Made by a program: the position numbers and the translations under genes
In this document: in pieces, positions 1 to 6,512 of the stretch
Numbering within the stretch: position 1 is the first letter of the stretch
How the letters are laid out: each line of letters begins with the position of its first letter
NCBI GenBank assembly: GCA_015661935.1
Contig: DQVD01000262.1
Coordinates: 1 to 7,109, forward strand
Direction of reading: 5' to 3'
DNA: 7,109 bases
Source: Desulfocapsa sulfexigens
GTDB taxonomy: Bacteria > Desulfobacterota > Desulfobulbia > Desulfobulbales > Desulfocapsaceae
Notes under the pieces: model-generated
Seen by the model: the letters and a program-made list of their open reading frames with translations, nothing else
Databases searched by the model: none
What the model was told of the DNA's origin: nothing

Positions 1-58
1 TATCAAACTCCCGGCCCTTGCGAAGAAGGGCAGTTTTCGGGAGTTTACACTGAGACAA
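1..58 (-). CDS. rnpA: Ribonuclease P protein component, N-terminal fragment (runs off left edge)
   Basis: RnpA is the small basic protein that assists the RNase P RNA in trimming 5' leaders from precursor tRNAs. Only the first 19 codons are in the window. Read on the minus strand from TTG at 58-56, they give (M)SQCKLPKTALLRKGREFD, which matches the usual RnpA opening (a LPK..LLRKG.EF-like stretch before the conserved core). Position directly downstream of rpmH is the classical rpmH-rnpA arrangement and supports the call. The start is unusual. An in-frame TAA lies three codons upstream (67-65) and no ATG or GTG is available in frame, so TTG is the only standard start. The bases just upstream (AAGTAACT) offer no good Shine-Dalgarno match. 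The initiation site is squeezed between a 19-bp hairpin repeat (67-120) and a hairpin formed by codons 5-18. Identification rests on a short fragment plus context. Confidence 0.8.
   Translation of the reverse strand, partial: MSQCKLPKTALLRKGREFD
5..46 (-). other. Two-part hairpin inside the start of rnpA
   Basis: In the rnpA mRNA the outer arms AAACUCCCG (46-38) and CGGGAGUUU (13-5) pair perfectly over 9 bp. An inner stem GCCCUU (31-26) and AAGGGC (19-14) adds 6 bp with a six-base loop. A six-base one-sided bulge (37-32) separates the two stems. The structure begins 10 bases after the TTG codon and so may slow translation initiation. It is coding sequence with no U tract, so I do not call it a terminator. 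Whether it is selected or accidental cannot be told from one sequence. Confidence 0.45.
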
Positions 59-66
59 AGTTACTT

Positions 67-136
67 AGTGGTTTACAGATTATTTCCCTATTTTTTGAAG
101 AAAATAATCTGCAAACCACTTATCCAGCCCGGCAGG
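67..136 (+). repeat. Hairpin repeat, copy 1 (between rpmH and rnpA)
   Basis: Arms 67-85 and 102-120 pair over 19 positions with one mismatch (A75 against C112). In the minus-strand transcript that pair becomes a G-U wobble, so the rpmH-rnpA mRNA can form an uninterrupted 19-bp stem with a 16-base loop. After the stem comes the family tail CACTTATCC (117-125, overlapping the end of the arm), then a less conserved stretch to about 136. Copies 2 and 3 share the TTACAGA block, the TTTCC plus T-run in the loop side, and the TTATCC tail. The outer stem bases differ but still pair. It starts 2 bases after the rpmH stop codon and ends 9 bases before the rnpA start. It could act as a 3' stabiliser of rpmH mRNA, as an attenuator between the two genes, or simply be a mobile repeat. 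There is no U tract in the direction of transcription next to the stem, so a classical terminator is unlikely. Confidence 0.8.
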
Positions 137-137
137 G

Positions 138-275
138 TTAAGCAGAGAGACGCTTACGTCCCTTTGCGCGACGGGAATTTAAAATTGCACGACCGGCACG
201 AGTGGACATCCGGGAACGGAATCCATGGGTACGTTTACGTTTGATATTACTGGGTTGAAAGGTACGTTTACTCAT
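138..275 (-). CDS. rpmH: 50S ribosomal protein L34
   Basis: L34 is a very small, arginine- and lysine-rich protein of the large ribosomal subunit. The minus-strand frame encodes 45 residues starting [19 protein letters not shown] and ending [10 protein letters not shown], with the family's diagnostic TFQPS (5-9), [12 protein letters not shown] (12-23) and R-A-G-R-A (26-30) blocks. Family members are usually 44-47 residues, so it is full length. The ATG at 275-273 is preceded by a good Shine-Dalgarno AAGGAG (287-282) with a 6-base spacer, which fixes the start. It is the first gene of an rpmH-rnpA transcription unit running left and is divergent from the methyltransferase gene. The stop TAA (140-138) is followed almost at once by hairpin repeat copy 1. 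No clean sigma-70 promoter could be picked in the upstream region, although transcription must start somewhere in 290-552. Confidence 0.97.
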   Translation of the reverse strand: MSKRTFQPSNIKRKRTHGFRSRMSTRAGRAILNSRRAKGRKRLSA

Positions 276-438
276 TACTTACTCCTTGTCCGCGTATGTT
301 GCGGATTCTTATCACTTCTTAAACCGGGAAGTATTCAAGTCACAGAGATTCGCTGTTATTCCCGGATATTTTTGCCCTGCACAACCTGTCCACTGAATCT
401 CAACTATTCGCAAGCACAAAATCAACAAAAAGACAATA

Positions 439-455
439 TTAACCATATTGGTCAA
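439..455. promoter_or_regulatory. Operator-like near-palindrome
   Basis: The sequence TTAACCATATTGGTCAA is a 17-base dyad. Arms of seven bases match in reverse complement at six positions (TTaACCA against TGGTcAA), around a central TAT. It lies 163 bases upstream of the rpmH start and 187 bases upstream of the methyltransferase start, in the divergent region. It resembles a binding site for a dimeric regulator, but only one copy is seen and chance palindromes of this quality are common. Confidence 0.2.
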
Positions 456-552
456 GCCGTGTCAAACATTTTCGGCAATGCCTTGCAGAAGTATTTTAGC
501 TATGCTACTCTTTTTTGATAAGGAAATCAGGCGCCCCCTGTTCAGGAAGAAA

Positions 553-620
553 GGCAGTTCACTGGATAATTGCCTTATCAGAAAAATTCCTAAAAAACAG
601 GAAATTGTTCTGTAAGACAC
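553..620 (-). repeat. Hairpin repeat, copy 2 (upstream of the methyltransferase gene)
   Basis: This copy lies in the opposite orientation to copies 1 and 3. Read on the minus strand it shares with copy 3 a 25-base identical run (592-616 here, 4488-4512 there), the block ending TCTGATAAGGCA, TTATCC and the terminal GTGAACTGCC. Its stem is TGCCTTA-T-CAGAA (571-583) against TTCTG-TAAGACA (608-619), with one bulged T and one C/A mismatch, and the inner part pairs further through TTCC (587-590) and GGAA (600-603). It ends 8 bases before the methyltransferase Shine-Dalgarno GAAGGG (629-634). In this copy the mismatch would be a G-U wobble only in minus-strand RNA. In copy 1 the wobble also favours minus-strand RNA, but there that is the opposite strand of the element. 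There is thus no consistent sense strand, which argues for a DNA-level or mobile palindrome and not a dedicated RNA. Confidence 0.82.
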
Positions 621-642
621 TAAAGGCTGAAGGGTAAAAGAA

Positions 643-1470
643 ATGCATCCTAAAATAACATATGAAGATCTTGACTGGCACAAGCTTTGGCAAAACGCCA
701 GAGCCAAAAAGTCATGGACGGCCAAAGGATCTGCTGACTGGGATAAAAAAGCTGCATCTTTTGCGAAAAGAAACAGCGATTCTCCCTTTGTGGATCTTGT
801 TCTGGATCGCATCCCTCTGGATTCTGCAACCACTGTACTCGACGGTGGATCAGGCCCCGGAACCCTTGCCTTGCCACTTAGCAGCAAAGTCAAATCAGTT
901 ACAGCTATTGATTATTCCAAGGGTATGCTTGAAGTATTAAACAATCGTGCCCGGGAGCAGAACACCAGCAATATACGAACTATCCTTGGTTCCTGGGAAG
1001 ATGACTGGGATGCTTTACAGATCAAAAAACATGATATCTGTATTGCATGCCGTTCTTTAAGTGTGAATAATCTCCAGAAGGCTCTTGCCAAACTAAACGA
1101 CTATGCGAAACGCTCCGTATTTGTGGTGGACAGAATAAGTCCTACCCCATTTGATAATGGGGCATTTACTGCCATCAACAGACCTTTTCGATCAGGACCT
1201 GATTATATTTATACAATCAACACTTTGTATTCCATGGATATCCATCCCAATGTTGAAATTATCAGCCTGAAAAAAACGGTCTCCTTTTCTTCAATGGATG
1301 AAGCACTCGATTCCTGTCGCTGGATGTTTAATGATCTTACAACGGAAGAAGAACGGAAGCTGAAAGAGTACATTCAAAGCAACAGTACTACAGGGAACAA
1401 GGGAGAACTCATAGTCAACCAACAGTACCCGTCTCGCTGGGCACTGATCTCATGGAATAAAAACGACTAA
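643..1470 (+). CDS. Class I SAM-dependent methyltransferase, substrate unknown
   Basis: The 275-residue protein has a Rossmann-type methyltransferase core. Motif I is VLDGGSGPG at 65-73, the SAM-binding glycine loop. Next come VTAIDYS at 86-92, with Asp90 as the likely ribose-binding acidic residue at the end of strand 2, then GSWED at 116-120 and DICIACRSLSV at 131-141 as the motif II-like strand. The N-terminal 60 residues (rich in W, K and A, with DWHKLW and KSW..KGSADWDKKAASFAKR) and the C-terminal 100 residues probably form the substrate-recognition part. I recognise the superfamily but not the substrate. A small-molecule or cofactor methyltransferase of the UbiE/Methyltransf_11 type is the general expectation. 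No signal peptide or membrane segment is seen, so it is cytosolic. The start ATG has a good Shine-Dalgarno, GAAGGG (629-634), 8 bases upstream. The gene ends in TAATAA and trkH begins 7 bases after its stop, so the two are probably co-transcribed. Confidence 0.85.
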   Translation: MHPKITYEDLDWHKLWQNARAKKSWTAKGSADWDKKAASFAKRNSDSPFVDLVLDRIPLDSATTVLDGGSGPGTLALPLSSKVKSVTAIDYSKGMLEVLNNRAREQNTSNIRTILGSWEDDWDALQIKKHDICIACRSLSVNNLQKALAKLNDYAKRSVFVVDRISPTPFDNGAFTAINRPFRSGPDYIYTINTLYSMDIHPNVEIISLKKTVSFSSMDEALDSCRWMFNDLTTEEERKLKEYIQSNSTTGNKGELIVNQQYPSRWALISWNKND

Positions 1471-1477
1471 TAAAGCC

Positions 1478-2935
1478 ATGCATTTTCCATCTATTGCCCA
1501 CGTCATGGGAGTGCTGCTGACTATCACCGGCCTTTCCATGGCATTCCCCGTTGCCTGTTCTCTTTTCTATCAGGAAAGCGACCTTCTTCCTCTCCTTTAT
1601 GCAGGCGCCATAACCTTAGGAGTCGGCCTCCCCACTTTCTTTATATTTCGTAAACACAACAATCTGAACATTAAAGACGGTTTTGTCATTGCAGTCTTTG
1701 GCTGGATCATCGTTTCAGCTTTTTCAGCCATCCCTTTTATGCTACATGGATCCATTCCTGCATTCACCGATGCTTTTTTTGAGATGATCTCCGGTTACAC
1801 AACTACCGGGGCAACCATTCTCACAGATATTGAAGCAGTTCCACACGGTTTACTCTTCTGGAGAAGCCAAACACATCTCCTTGGCGGTATGGGATTCCTG
1901 ACCCTTGCAATCATTTTTCTCCCCCACGGCATGGGAGGATTGCGTCTTTTTCGTGCTGAATCAAGCCCAGGCCAGGTGATCACAAAGGACAAATTCAAAC
2001 CCCGGAACCGGGATACCATGGTAATGCTGTGGTGGATTTACATAGGACTGAACCTCATCCAGATCACACTTCTGGCGCTCGGTGGAATGCCTCTTTTTGA
2101 TTCCATCTGTACTGCATTCGGAACTATCTCAACATCTGGATATTCGACCAGGAATGCCAGCATCGGTGCCTACAACAGTGCCTATTTTGACTGGATCATT
2201 ATCCTTTTTATGTTTCTTGGAGGACTCAGTTTTATTCTGCTTTACCAGGTACTACGGGGCGACATGAAAGCCCTTAAAAAGAACACAGAACTTCGATGGT
2301 ACCTTGGCTTTCTCCTCTTTTTCTGCGGATCAATTACATTTATTCTATGGTCAAAGGGCACATACGTAAATCTCCCTGATGCCCTCAGATACGGAACTTT
2401 TCAGATCGTATCCATTCTCACAACCACTGGTTTCGGAACTGCCGACTATGAACTCTGGCCGCACTCTTCCCAGATGCTTCTCTTCATTGTCTGTTTTATT
2501 GGAGCTTGCGCCGGATCGACTACCAGTGGCATAAAAGTTGTCCACTATGTCATTATCTGCAAATATATGTATGCTTCAGTTCGAAGAATCTTCTTTCAGC
2601 CGATGGCTGTTGTATCGTTGAGACTAAATGGACGAAGCATTGATGAAGATATTATTAATCTGGCACTCTTCTACTTTATTATTAACATCTTTATGATACT
2701 GATCGGTGGTTTTATCATGACCCTTACCGATAATATGGATTATAGCTCGGCCACGAGCTCAGTAATCTCTTCGCTTATGAATATCGGCCCGGGATTTGGT
2801 GCAGTGGGGCCAACTCATAACTTTGCCTTTATTTCAGATACCGGGAAATGGTTTCTTTCGTGGAATATGCTGGTGGGTCGGCTGGAGATGTTTTCTGCAC
2901 TGGTACTGTTTATCCCCTCATTCTGGGAAAAGTAA
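1478..2935 (+). CDS. trkH: Trk potassium uptake system, membrane subunit TrkH
   Basis: TrkH is the inner-membrane K+-conducting subunit of the Trk system, gated by the cytosolic TrkA ring. The 485 residues match the usual length (about 483 in E. coli). All four pore repeats of the SKT superfamily can be read through their selectivity-filter loops: GYTTTGAT (106-113), ISTSGYST (217-224), LTTTGFGT (314-321) and NIGPGFG (435-441). Each filter glycine is present. The conserved CAGSTTSGIK segment (344-353) corresponds to the intramembrane gating loop after the third filter. LLGGMGFLTLAIIFLP (134-149) and the C-terminal GRLEMFSALVLF (467-478) are also typical. Hydrophobic segments span most of the chain, beginning with 9-30. 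The ATG follows the methyltransferase stop by 7 bases and has only a poor Shine-Dalgarno (UAAAG), so translation may be coupled to the upstream gene. The stop lies 14 bases from the stop of the convergent trkA. Confidence 0.96.
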   Translation: MHFPSIAHVMGVLLTITGLSMAFPVACSLFYQESDLLPLLYAGAITLGVGLPTFFIFRKHNNLNIKDGFVIAVFGWIIVSAFSAIPFMLHGSIPAFTDAFFEMISGYTTTGATILTDIEAVPHGLLFWRSQTHLLGGMGFLTLAIIFLPHGMGGLRLFRAESSPGQVITKDKFKPRNRDTMVMLWWIYIGLNLIQITLLALGGMPLFDSICTAFGTISTSGYSTRNASIGAYNSAYFDWIIILFMFLGGLSFILLYQVLRGDMKALKKNTELRWYLGFLLFFCGSITFILWSKGTYVNLPDALRYGTFQIVSILTTTGFGTADYELWPHSSQMLLFIVCFIGACAGSTTSGIKVVHYVIICKYMYASVRRIFFQPMAVVSLRLNGRSIDEDIINLALFYFIINIFMILIGGFIMTLTDNMDYSSATSSVISSLMNIGPGFGAVGPTHNFAFISDTGKWFLSWNMLVGRLEMFSALVLFIPSFWEK

Positions 2936-2949
2936 GGACCCGGTAAGAA

Positions 2950-4350
2950 TCAGGAGAGAAATAACTCCCTCACCTCTTTCAGATACAGGGAATCACAGAT
3001 CACAATGGCCCTCTCCCCTGCATGAATATGAGTCCCCCCCACTGCCGTTTTCCATTCGCCATCCCGAAAGACAGAACCGACAATAATATGATCAGCCAGC
3101 ATTCTGTCCAGCTTTGCCAGAGGTTTTTTCGTGATCGGTGATTTTGGGGCAGCGATAAGATCAACAACTTCAACATCAAAACCATGCATATGAGAAACTG
3201 ACAGCAGCTCACTTCGCCGGATAAAGGTGAAAATTTCATTTCCTGCCAGAATTTTCTTATTAATTGCTATATCAGAGCCACTGGTTGAAGCAAGCACAAC
3301 ATATTCTTCTTTATTTACAAGAGAAATGGTTTTTGTTTTCTGCTGGGTTTCTCCTTGGGTTGTAACAATATGCTTTACCAACATGCAGGTCATGATATTT
3401 GTTTCATTCTCACCTGTTGCCGAGATAAATGTATCCATATCGGCAAGTCCTGCAGCATTTAAAACATCCTTATCTGAACCATCACCTAACAGCACCTCAG
3501 TGTCCGGCAACATAGCCGACAACTCTGTTGCCCGTTTTTCATCCTTTTCAAGCAATTTAACCCGTACAGTTTTCCCAAGAAGCTGAGCAATTCTGCTTCC
3601 CACCAATCCTCCACCTACAATCATCACCCGCAGGCGATGCTGTTTTTTTATTCCAGTAAGCTCCATTAATTGGGGCAGTTCCTCAGTCCCCGCCATAATC
3701 AATATTTGGTCATGGGGTAAAATCTCCGTTTTACCTGTGGGAATAATAGTGGTGATCCCTCGGGCTATGGCCACAACCCGAAAGGCAATATCACTATACT
3801 CTCTTGCAATATCGATAAGTGTTTTATGGGCAAACTCCGAGTCATCATCAATTCTTGCAGCCATTGCCTGCATTTTTCCAAGGGCAACATCGATGATTTC
3901 ATCCCCTGATGTCCGCTTGATAAGGCGTACAATTTCCTGAGCAACCAACTCTTCGGGGTGGATAAGAAGATCAATTTTTAAATCTTCCGCCTGCAACAAA
4001 GAGTCTTCCTTGCCATATTCAAGCGAGCGAACTCTGGAAATTCTTTGTTCAATTCCAAAAGCATGGGCAATAAGTGCAGAGAGCATATTCACTGCATCAT
4101 TATCGGTGGCAGCAATCATAAAATCCATACTCCTGGCATTTGCCTCCTCCCAGCATTCAATGGACATGGCAGAGCCCTTAATAAGACGCGCATCAAGATT
4201 TTCATCAGCCCTGCTGATCAGCTGGCTATCGGATTCAATAATAGTCACGGCATACCCTTCATGAACCAGGCGCTTTGCGAGGTACAGACCAATCCCGCCC
4301 AGGCCGAGGATCAGGATACTTTCTGAAGGAGTATTTTTCTTTCCAAACAT
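2950..4350 (-). CDS. trkA: Trk potassium uptake system, NAD-binding regulatory subunit TrkA
   Basis: TrkA is the peripheral cytosolic ring protein that binds NAD(H) or ATP/ADP and gates TrkH. From the start used here the protein has 466 residues (E. coli 458). It has the full-length tandem layout: first RCK/TrkA-N domain with GLGGIG (16-21) and the acidic strand end TIIES (37-41), a first TrkA-C region around 150-230, a second TrkA-N domain with VGGGLVG (245-251), LLEKD (266-270) and GDGSD (289-293), and a second TrkA-C region from about 390 to the end. Both glycine-rich loops are intact. The start is uncertain. The open frame reaches ATG at 4413 (487 residues) with a weak AGG 8 bases upstream. 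ATGs at 4356 and 4350 lie near a GGGA, which is 8 bases before 4350, and the extra 19-21 residues are not family-like. A TAGAAT (4433-4428) could be a -10 hexamer but lacks a good -35. It is convergent with trkH, not in one operon with it. Confidence 0.94.
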   Translation of the reverse strand: MFGKKNTPSESILILGLGGIGLYLAKRLVHEGYAVTIIESDSQLISRADENLDARLIKGSAMSIECWEEANARSMDFMIAATDNDAVNMLSALIAHAFGIEQRISRVRSLEYGKEDSLLQAEDLKIDLLIHPEELVAQEIVRLIKRTSGDEIIDVALGKMQAMAARIDDDSEFAHKTLIDIAREYSDIAFRVVAIARGITTIIPTGKTEILPHDQILIMAGTEELPQLMELTGIKKQHRLRVMIVGGGLVGSRIAQLLGKTVRVKLLEKDEKRATELSAMLPDTEVLLGDGSDKDVLNAAGLADMDTFISATGENETNIMTCMLVKHIVTTQGETQQKTKTISLVNKEEYVVLASTSGSDIAINKKILAGNEIFTFIRRSELLSVSHMHGFDVEVVDLIAAPKSPITKKPLAKLDRMLADHIIVGSVFRDGEWKTAVGGTHIHAGERAIVICDSLYLKEVRELFLS

Positions 4351-4482
4351 AATCATTTTCCCACTGGAAGAATAAAGGATACATGAAGACACATGGTATC
4401 TGGTTGCACCCATTCAGTTAGCCTGTTATTCTATTAAGTACAATACTGTTTTACGAGCATTATTAACAGAGACAAACTATTA

Positions 4483-4554
4483 GTTGCCTTACAGAACAAT
4501 TTCCTGTTTTTTTCAAAGATATTTTCTGATAAGGCACTTATCCGGTGAACTGCC
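4483..4554 (+). repeat. Hairpin repeat, copy 3 (upstream of mnmG)
   Basis: The stem arms TGCCTTA-CAGAA (4485-4496) and TTCTG-A-TAAGGCA (4524-4536) pair over 12 bp with one bulged A. The inner region is TTTCCTG plus a run of seven T. The tail CACTTATCC (4535-4543) and GTGAACTGCC (4545-4554) closes the element. It is in the same orientation as copy 1 and inverted relative to copy 2, with which it shares a 25-base identical run (4488-4512). Compared with copy 1, the pairs T72-A115 and G71-C116 are here C4488-G4533 and C4487-G4534, so both partners changed together. The mnmG start codon is 59 bases past its end. Confidence 0.82.
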
Positions 4555-4574
4555 ATACATCATGTTCATACAAT
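4545..4574 (+). promoter_or_regulatory. Possible sigma-70-type promoter for mnmG-lgt
   Basis: TACAAT (4569-4574) matches five of six -10 positions. Eighteen bases upstream, GTGAAC (4545-4550), inside the conserved tail of repeat copy 3, matches three of six -35 positions. It would give a leader of roughly 33 bases before the mnmG ATG. The -35 is weak and the placement is a guess from consensus only. Confidence 0.3.
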
Positions 4575-4613
4575 AGACTACCATCACAATACTGAAGCAA
4601 CAATTCAACAACT

Positions 4614-6512
4614 ATGGATTCATACGACATTGCAGTCATAGGGGCCGGCCACGCCGGTTGTGAGGCTGCTCTTGCCGCCGCCAGAATGGGCTGCAAAACA
4701 CTTGTAACAGTCATTAATATAGACACCATTGGTGCCATGTCCTGCAACCCTGCCATTGGTGGCCTGGCAAAAGGCCATCTGGTTCGGGAGATTGATGCGC
4801 TCGGCGGTGAGATGGCTAAAAACATTGATGCCACGTCCATTCAATTTCGCAGACTGAACACCAGCAAAGGCCCGGCAGTAAGATCATCCCGTGCCCAGGC
4901 GGACCGCTTACTCTATCGCCTGCGCATGAAATCAGTGATGGAAGCCCAGGAAAACCTTGAAATCAAGCAGACAGAAGTGGAATCCCTGATAGTGAAAAAT
5001 GGGCGAATCTGCGGGATCAAAACAATACTTGAAGAAGAAATAGAAGTTAAAGCCGTAATTGTTGCCACTGGTACATTTTTAAACGGTCTTACCCATATTG
5101 GCCTGAAGAACTTTCCGGCAGGCCGTATGGGCGATCCTCCAGCCACCAGTCTTTCCGCGTGGTTTAAAGAGATCGGATTTACCATGGGACGGATGAAAAC
5201 CGGTACTGTACCCCGTCTTGATGCCCGTTCCATCGATTATTCGGATCTTGAAGGACAGTACTCCGATCAGCCGCCAGCTTTTTTCTCTTTTTCCAGCAAG
5301 GGTGAATACACTCTTCCCCAGCACCCATGTCATATTACCTACACCAACCCTGAGACCCATGCGGCAATTCGTGCAGGAATTGACAAATCACCTATGTATG
5401 CGGGGATTATCGAAGGAACAGGTGCCAGATATTGCCCGTCTATTGAAGATAAGGTCATGCGATTTCCTGAAAAAGACCGACACCAGATATTTCTGGAACC
5501 GGAAGGACTTAACACCACGGAAGTCTATCCAAATGGACTTCCCACAAGCCTTCCGCTTTCCACTCAGCTTGCCATGCTACACTCCATCAAGGGGCTGGAA
5601 AACGCAACAATTGTACGACCCGGTTATGCCATTGAATATGATTACATTGATCCACTGGAACTGAAACCAAACCTTGAAACCAAACGTGTTCCCGGTCTTT
5701 TTCTTGCGGGCCAGATCAATGGAACCTCTGGCTACGAAGAAGCAGCAGCCCAGGGCTTAATGGCTGCCATCAATAGCGTGCATATGATTCACGGCAAAGA
5801 ACCACTCATTCTCAGTAGAGCTCAGGCTTATATTGGTGTTCTTATCGATGATCTTGTTACCTGCGGCACCAAAGAACCCTATCGTCTGTTTACCTCACGT
5901 GCAGAATACAGACTTCTGCTTCGTGAAGATAATGCCGACAGCAGACTTTGCGAAATTGGCCATGAAATCGGATTACTTCAAGAAGAAGACTATCACTCCT
6001 ATTTAAAAAAACAGACCGCACTTGAGCAAGGTGTGGCCCTTCTTGAATCGATCCATGTCAAGCCAAACGAGGCCACCAATACGATTCTTATGGCAGAAGG
6101 AACTGTTGGACTGAAACAAAAATGTAAATTATCCGATCTGTTACGCAGACCCGAATTAACATTGGCCCAGATCAGCCTGCTCCCAACAGATCCGCATGAA
6201 GGGCAGGAAGCAGTAAAGCAACTCGTACTTTCAGATGTTCGAGACGAAATTCAACTTCAAGTGAAATTTCAGGGCTATCTCAAACGTCAGGAAGAACAGG
6301 TTGCCCGTTTTAAAAAGATGGAAGCAATGGAGCTCCCGGAAGAAATTGATTACAAAACCCTATCCGGTCTTTCCAATGAAGTGGTTGAAAAACTGAGTAA
6401 GGTTCGTCCCCGTTCACTTGGTCAGGCATCACGTATTTCAGGAATTACACCAGCCGCCATTTCAGTCCTTCAGGTTCACCTGAAAAAGCTTCGGGGACAC
6501 ACAAAAAAATGA
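4614..6512 (+). CDS. mnmG: tRNA uridine-5-carboxymethylaminomethyl modification enzyme MnmG (GidA)
   Basis: MnmG, with the GTPase MnmE, installs the (carboxymethyl)aminomethyl group at C5 of wobble U34 in certain tRNAs, using FAD, NADH and a folate one-carbon unit. The 632 residues match the family length (629 in E. coli). Visible blocks in order are the FAD dinucleotide loop GAGHAG (10-15), [13 protein letters not shown] (43-55) with Cys44, ATGTFLNG (151-158), PAGRMGDPP (168-176), [10 protein letters not shown] (194-203), [11 protein letters not shown] (271-281) with Cys274, the signature [17 protein letters not shown] (365-381), [17 protein letters not shown] (426-442) and the C-terminal helical, MnmE-binding region with [17 protein letters not shown]. 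Cys44 and Cys274 correspond by motif to the functionally important E. coli Cys47 and Cys277. A valine sits where GTPPR is common, giving GTVPR. The ATG is the only possible start because TGA at 4593-4595 is in frame, and no real Shine-Dalgarno precedes it. It overlaps lgt by four bases. Confidence 0.97.
   Translation: MDSYDIAVIGAGHAGCEAALAAARMGCKTLVTVINIDTIGAMSCNPAIGGLAKGHLVREIDALGGEMAKNIDATSIQFRRLNTSKGPAVRSSRAQADRLLYRLRMKSVMEAQENLEIKQTEVESLIVKNGRICGIKTILEEEIEVKAVIVATGTFLNGLTHIGLKNFPAGRMGDPPATSLSAWFKEIGFTMGRMKTGTVPRLDARSIDYSDLEGQYSDQPPAFFSFSSKGEYTLPQHPCHITYTNPETHAAIRAGIDKSPMYAGIIEGTGARYCPSIEDKVMRFPEKDRHQIFLEPEGLNTTEVYPNGLPTSLPLSTQLAMLHSIKGLENATIVRPGYAIEYDYIDPLELKPNLETKRVPGLFLAGQINGTSGYEEAAAQGLMAAINSVHMIHGKEPLILSRAQAYIGVLIDDLVTCGTKEPYRLFTSRAEYRLLLREDNADSRLCEIGHEIGLLQEEDYHSYLKKQTALEQGVALLESIHVKPNEATNTILMAEGTVGLKQKCKLSDLLRRPELTLAQISLLPTDPHEGQEAVKQLVLSDVRDEIQLQVKFQGYLKRQEEQVARFKKMEAMELPEEIDYKTLSGLSNEVVEKLSKVRPRSLGQASRISGITPAAISVLQVHLKKLRGHTKK

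Larger units (their letters stand above)
276..642. other. Divergent intergenic region between rpmH and the methyltransferase gene
   Basis: This stretch of 367 bases has no gene that I can support. It holds the rpmH Shine-Dalgarno (282-287), a near-palindrome at 439-455, a short perfect dyad GGCA-A-TGCC (474-482), a short dyad CCTG-TT-CAGG (537-546), hairpin repeat copy 2 (553-620) and the methyltransferase Shine-Dalgarno (629-634). The plus-strand open frame that starts at 225 overlaps rpmH antisense and shows no family resemblance. No tRNA, no small-RNA signature and no DnaA-box cluster were found. Promoters for both flanking genes are expected here but I cannot place them with confidence. 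Confidence 0.6.
4351..4613. other. Divergent intergenic region between trkA and mnmG
   Basis: Depending on the trkA start, 200 to 263 bases separate the two divergent genes. The stretch is AT-rich (most so at 4414-4480) and holds hairpin repeat copy 3 (4483-4554), a possible minus-strand -10 hexamer for trkA (TAGAAT, 4433-4428) and a possible plus-strand -10 for mnmG (TACAAT, 4569-4574). An in-frame TGA at 4593-4595 blocks any earlier mnmG start. No additional gene or RNA is recognised. Confidence 0.55.

Noticed and set aside
5..46. Hairpin at the left edge as a rho-independent terminator
   Set aside because: It lies inside the first codons of rnpA, has no U tract on either strand, and is therefore better read as coding sequence that happens to fold.
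218..275. Direct repeat of GGTACGTTTA in the rpmH region
   Set aside because: It is explained by the repeated Lys-Arg-Thr codons of L34 and is not an independent element.
225..518. Plus-strand 97-residue open frame as a gene
   Set aside because: It starts inside rpmH on the opposite strand, lacks a Shine-Dalgarno and shows no recognisable family features.
276..642. Chromosome origin (oriC) in the rpmH upstream region
   Set aside because: Gene context made this worth checking, but no TTATCCACA-type box cluster is present. The TTATCC in each hairpin repeat matches at most seven of nine DnaA-box positions and is part of the repeat tail.
462..893. Minus-strand 143-residue open frame
   Set aside because: It is antisense to the methyltransferase motif I region and crosses repeat copy 2; its translation is low-complexity S/L/R and looks like a shadow frame.
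2936..2990. Shared bidirectional terminator between trkH and trkA
   Set aside because: The only pairing seen is a weak GGAG/CTCC of four bases inside the trkA end, without a T tract.
4351..4413. An N-terminal extension of TrkA as a functional domain
   Set aside because: The 19-21 extra residues show no family similarity, no convincing signal peptide and only a weak ribosome binding site; a later ATG (4356 or 4350) is the simpler start.
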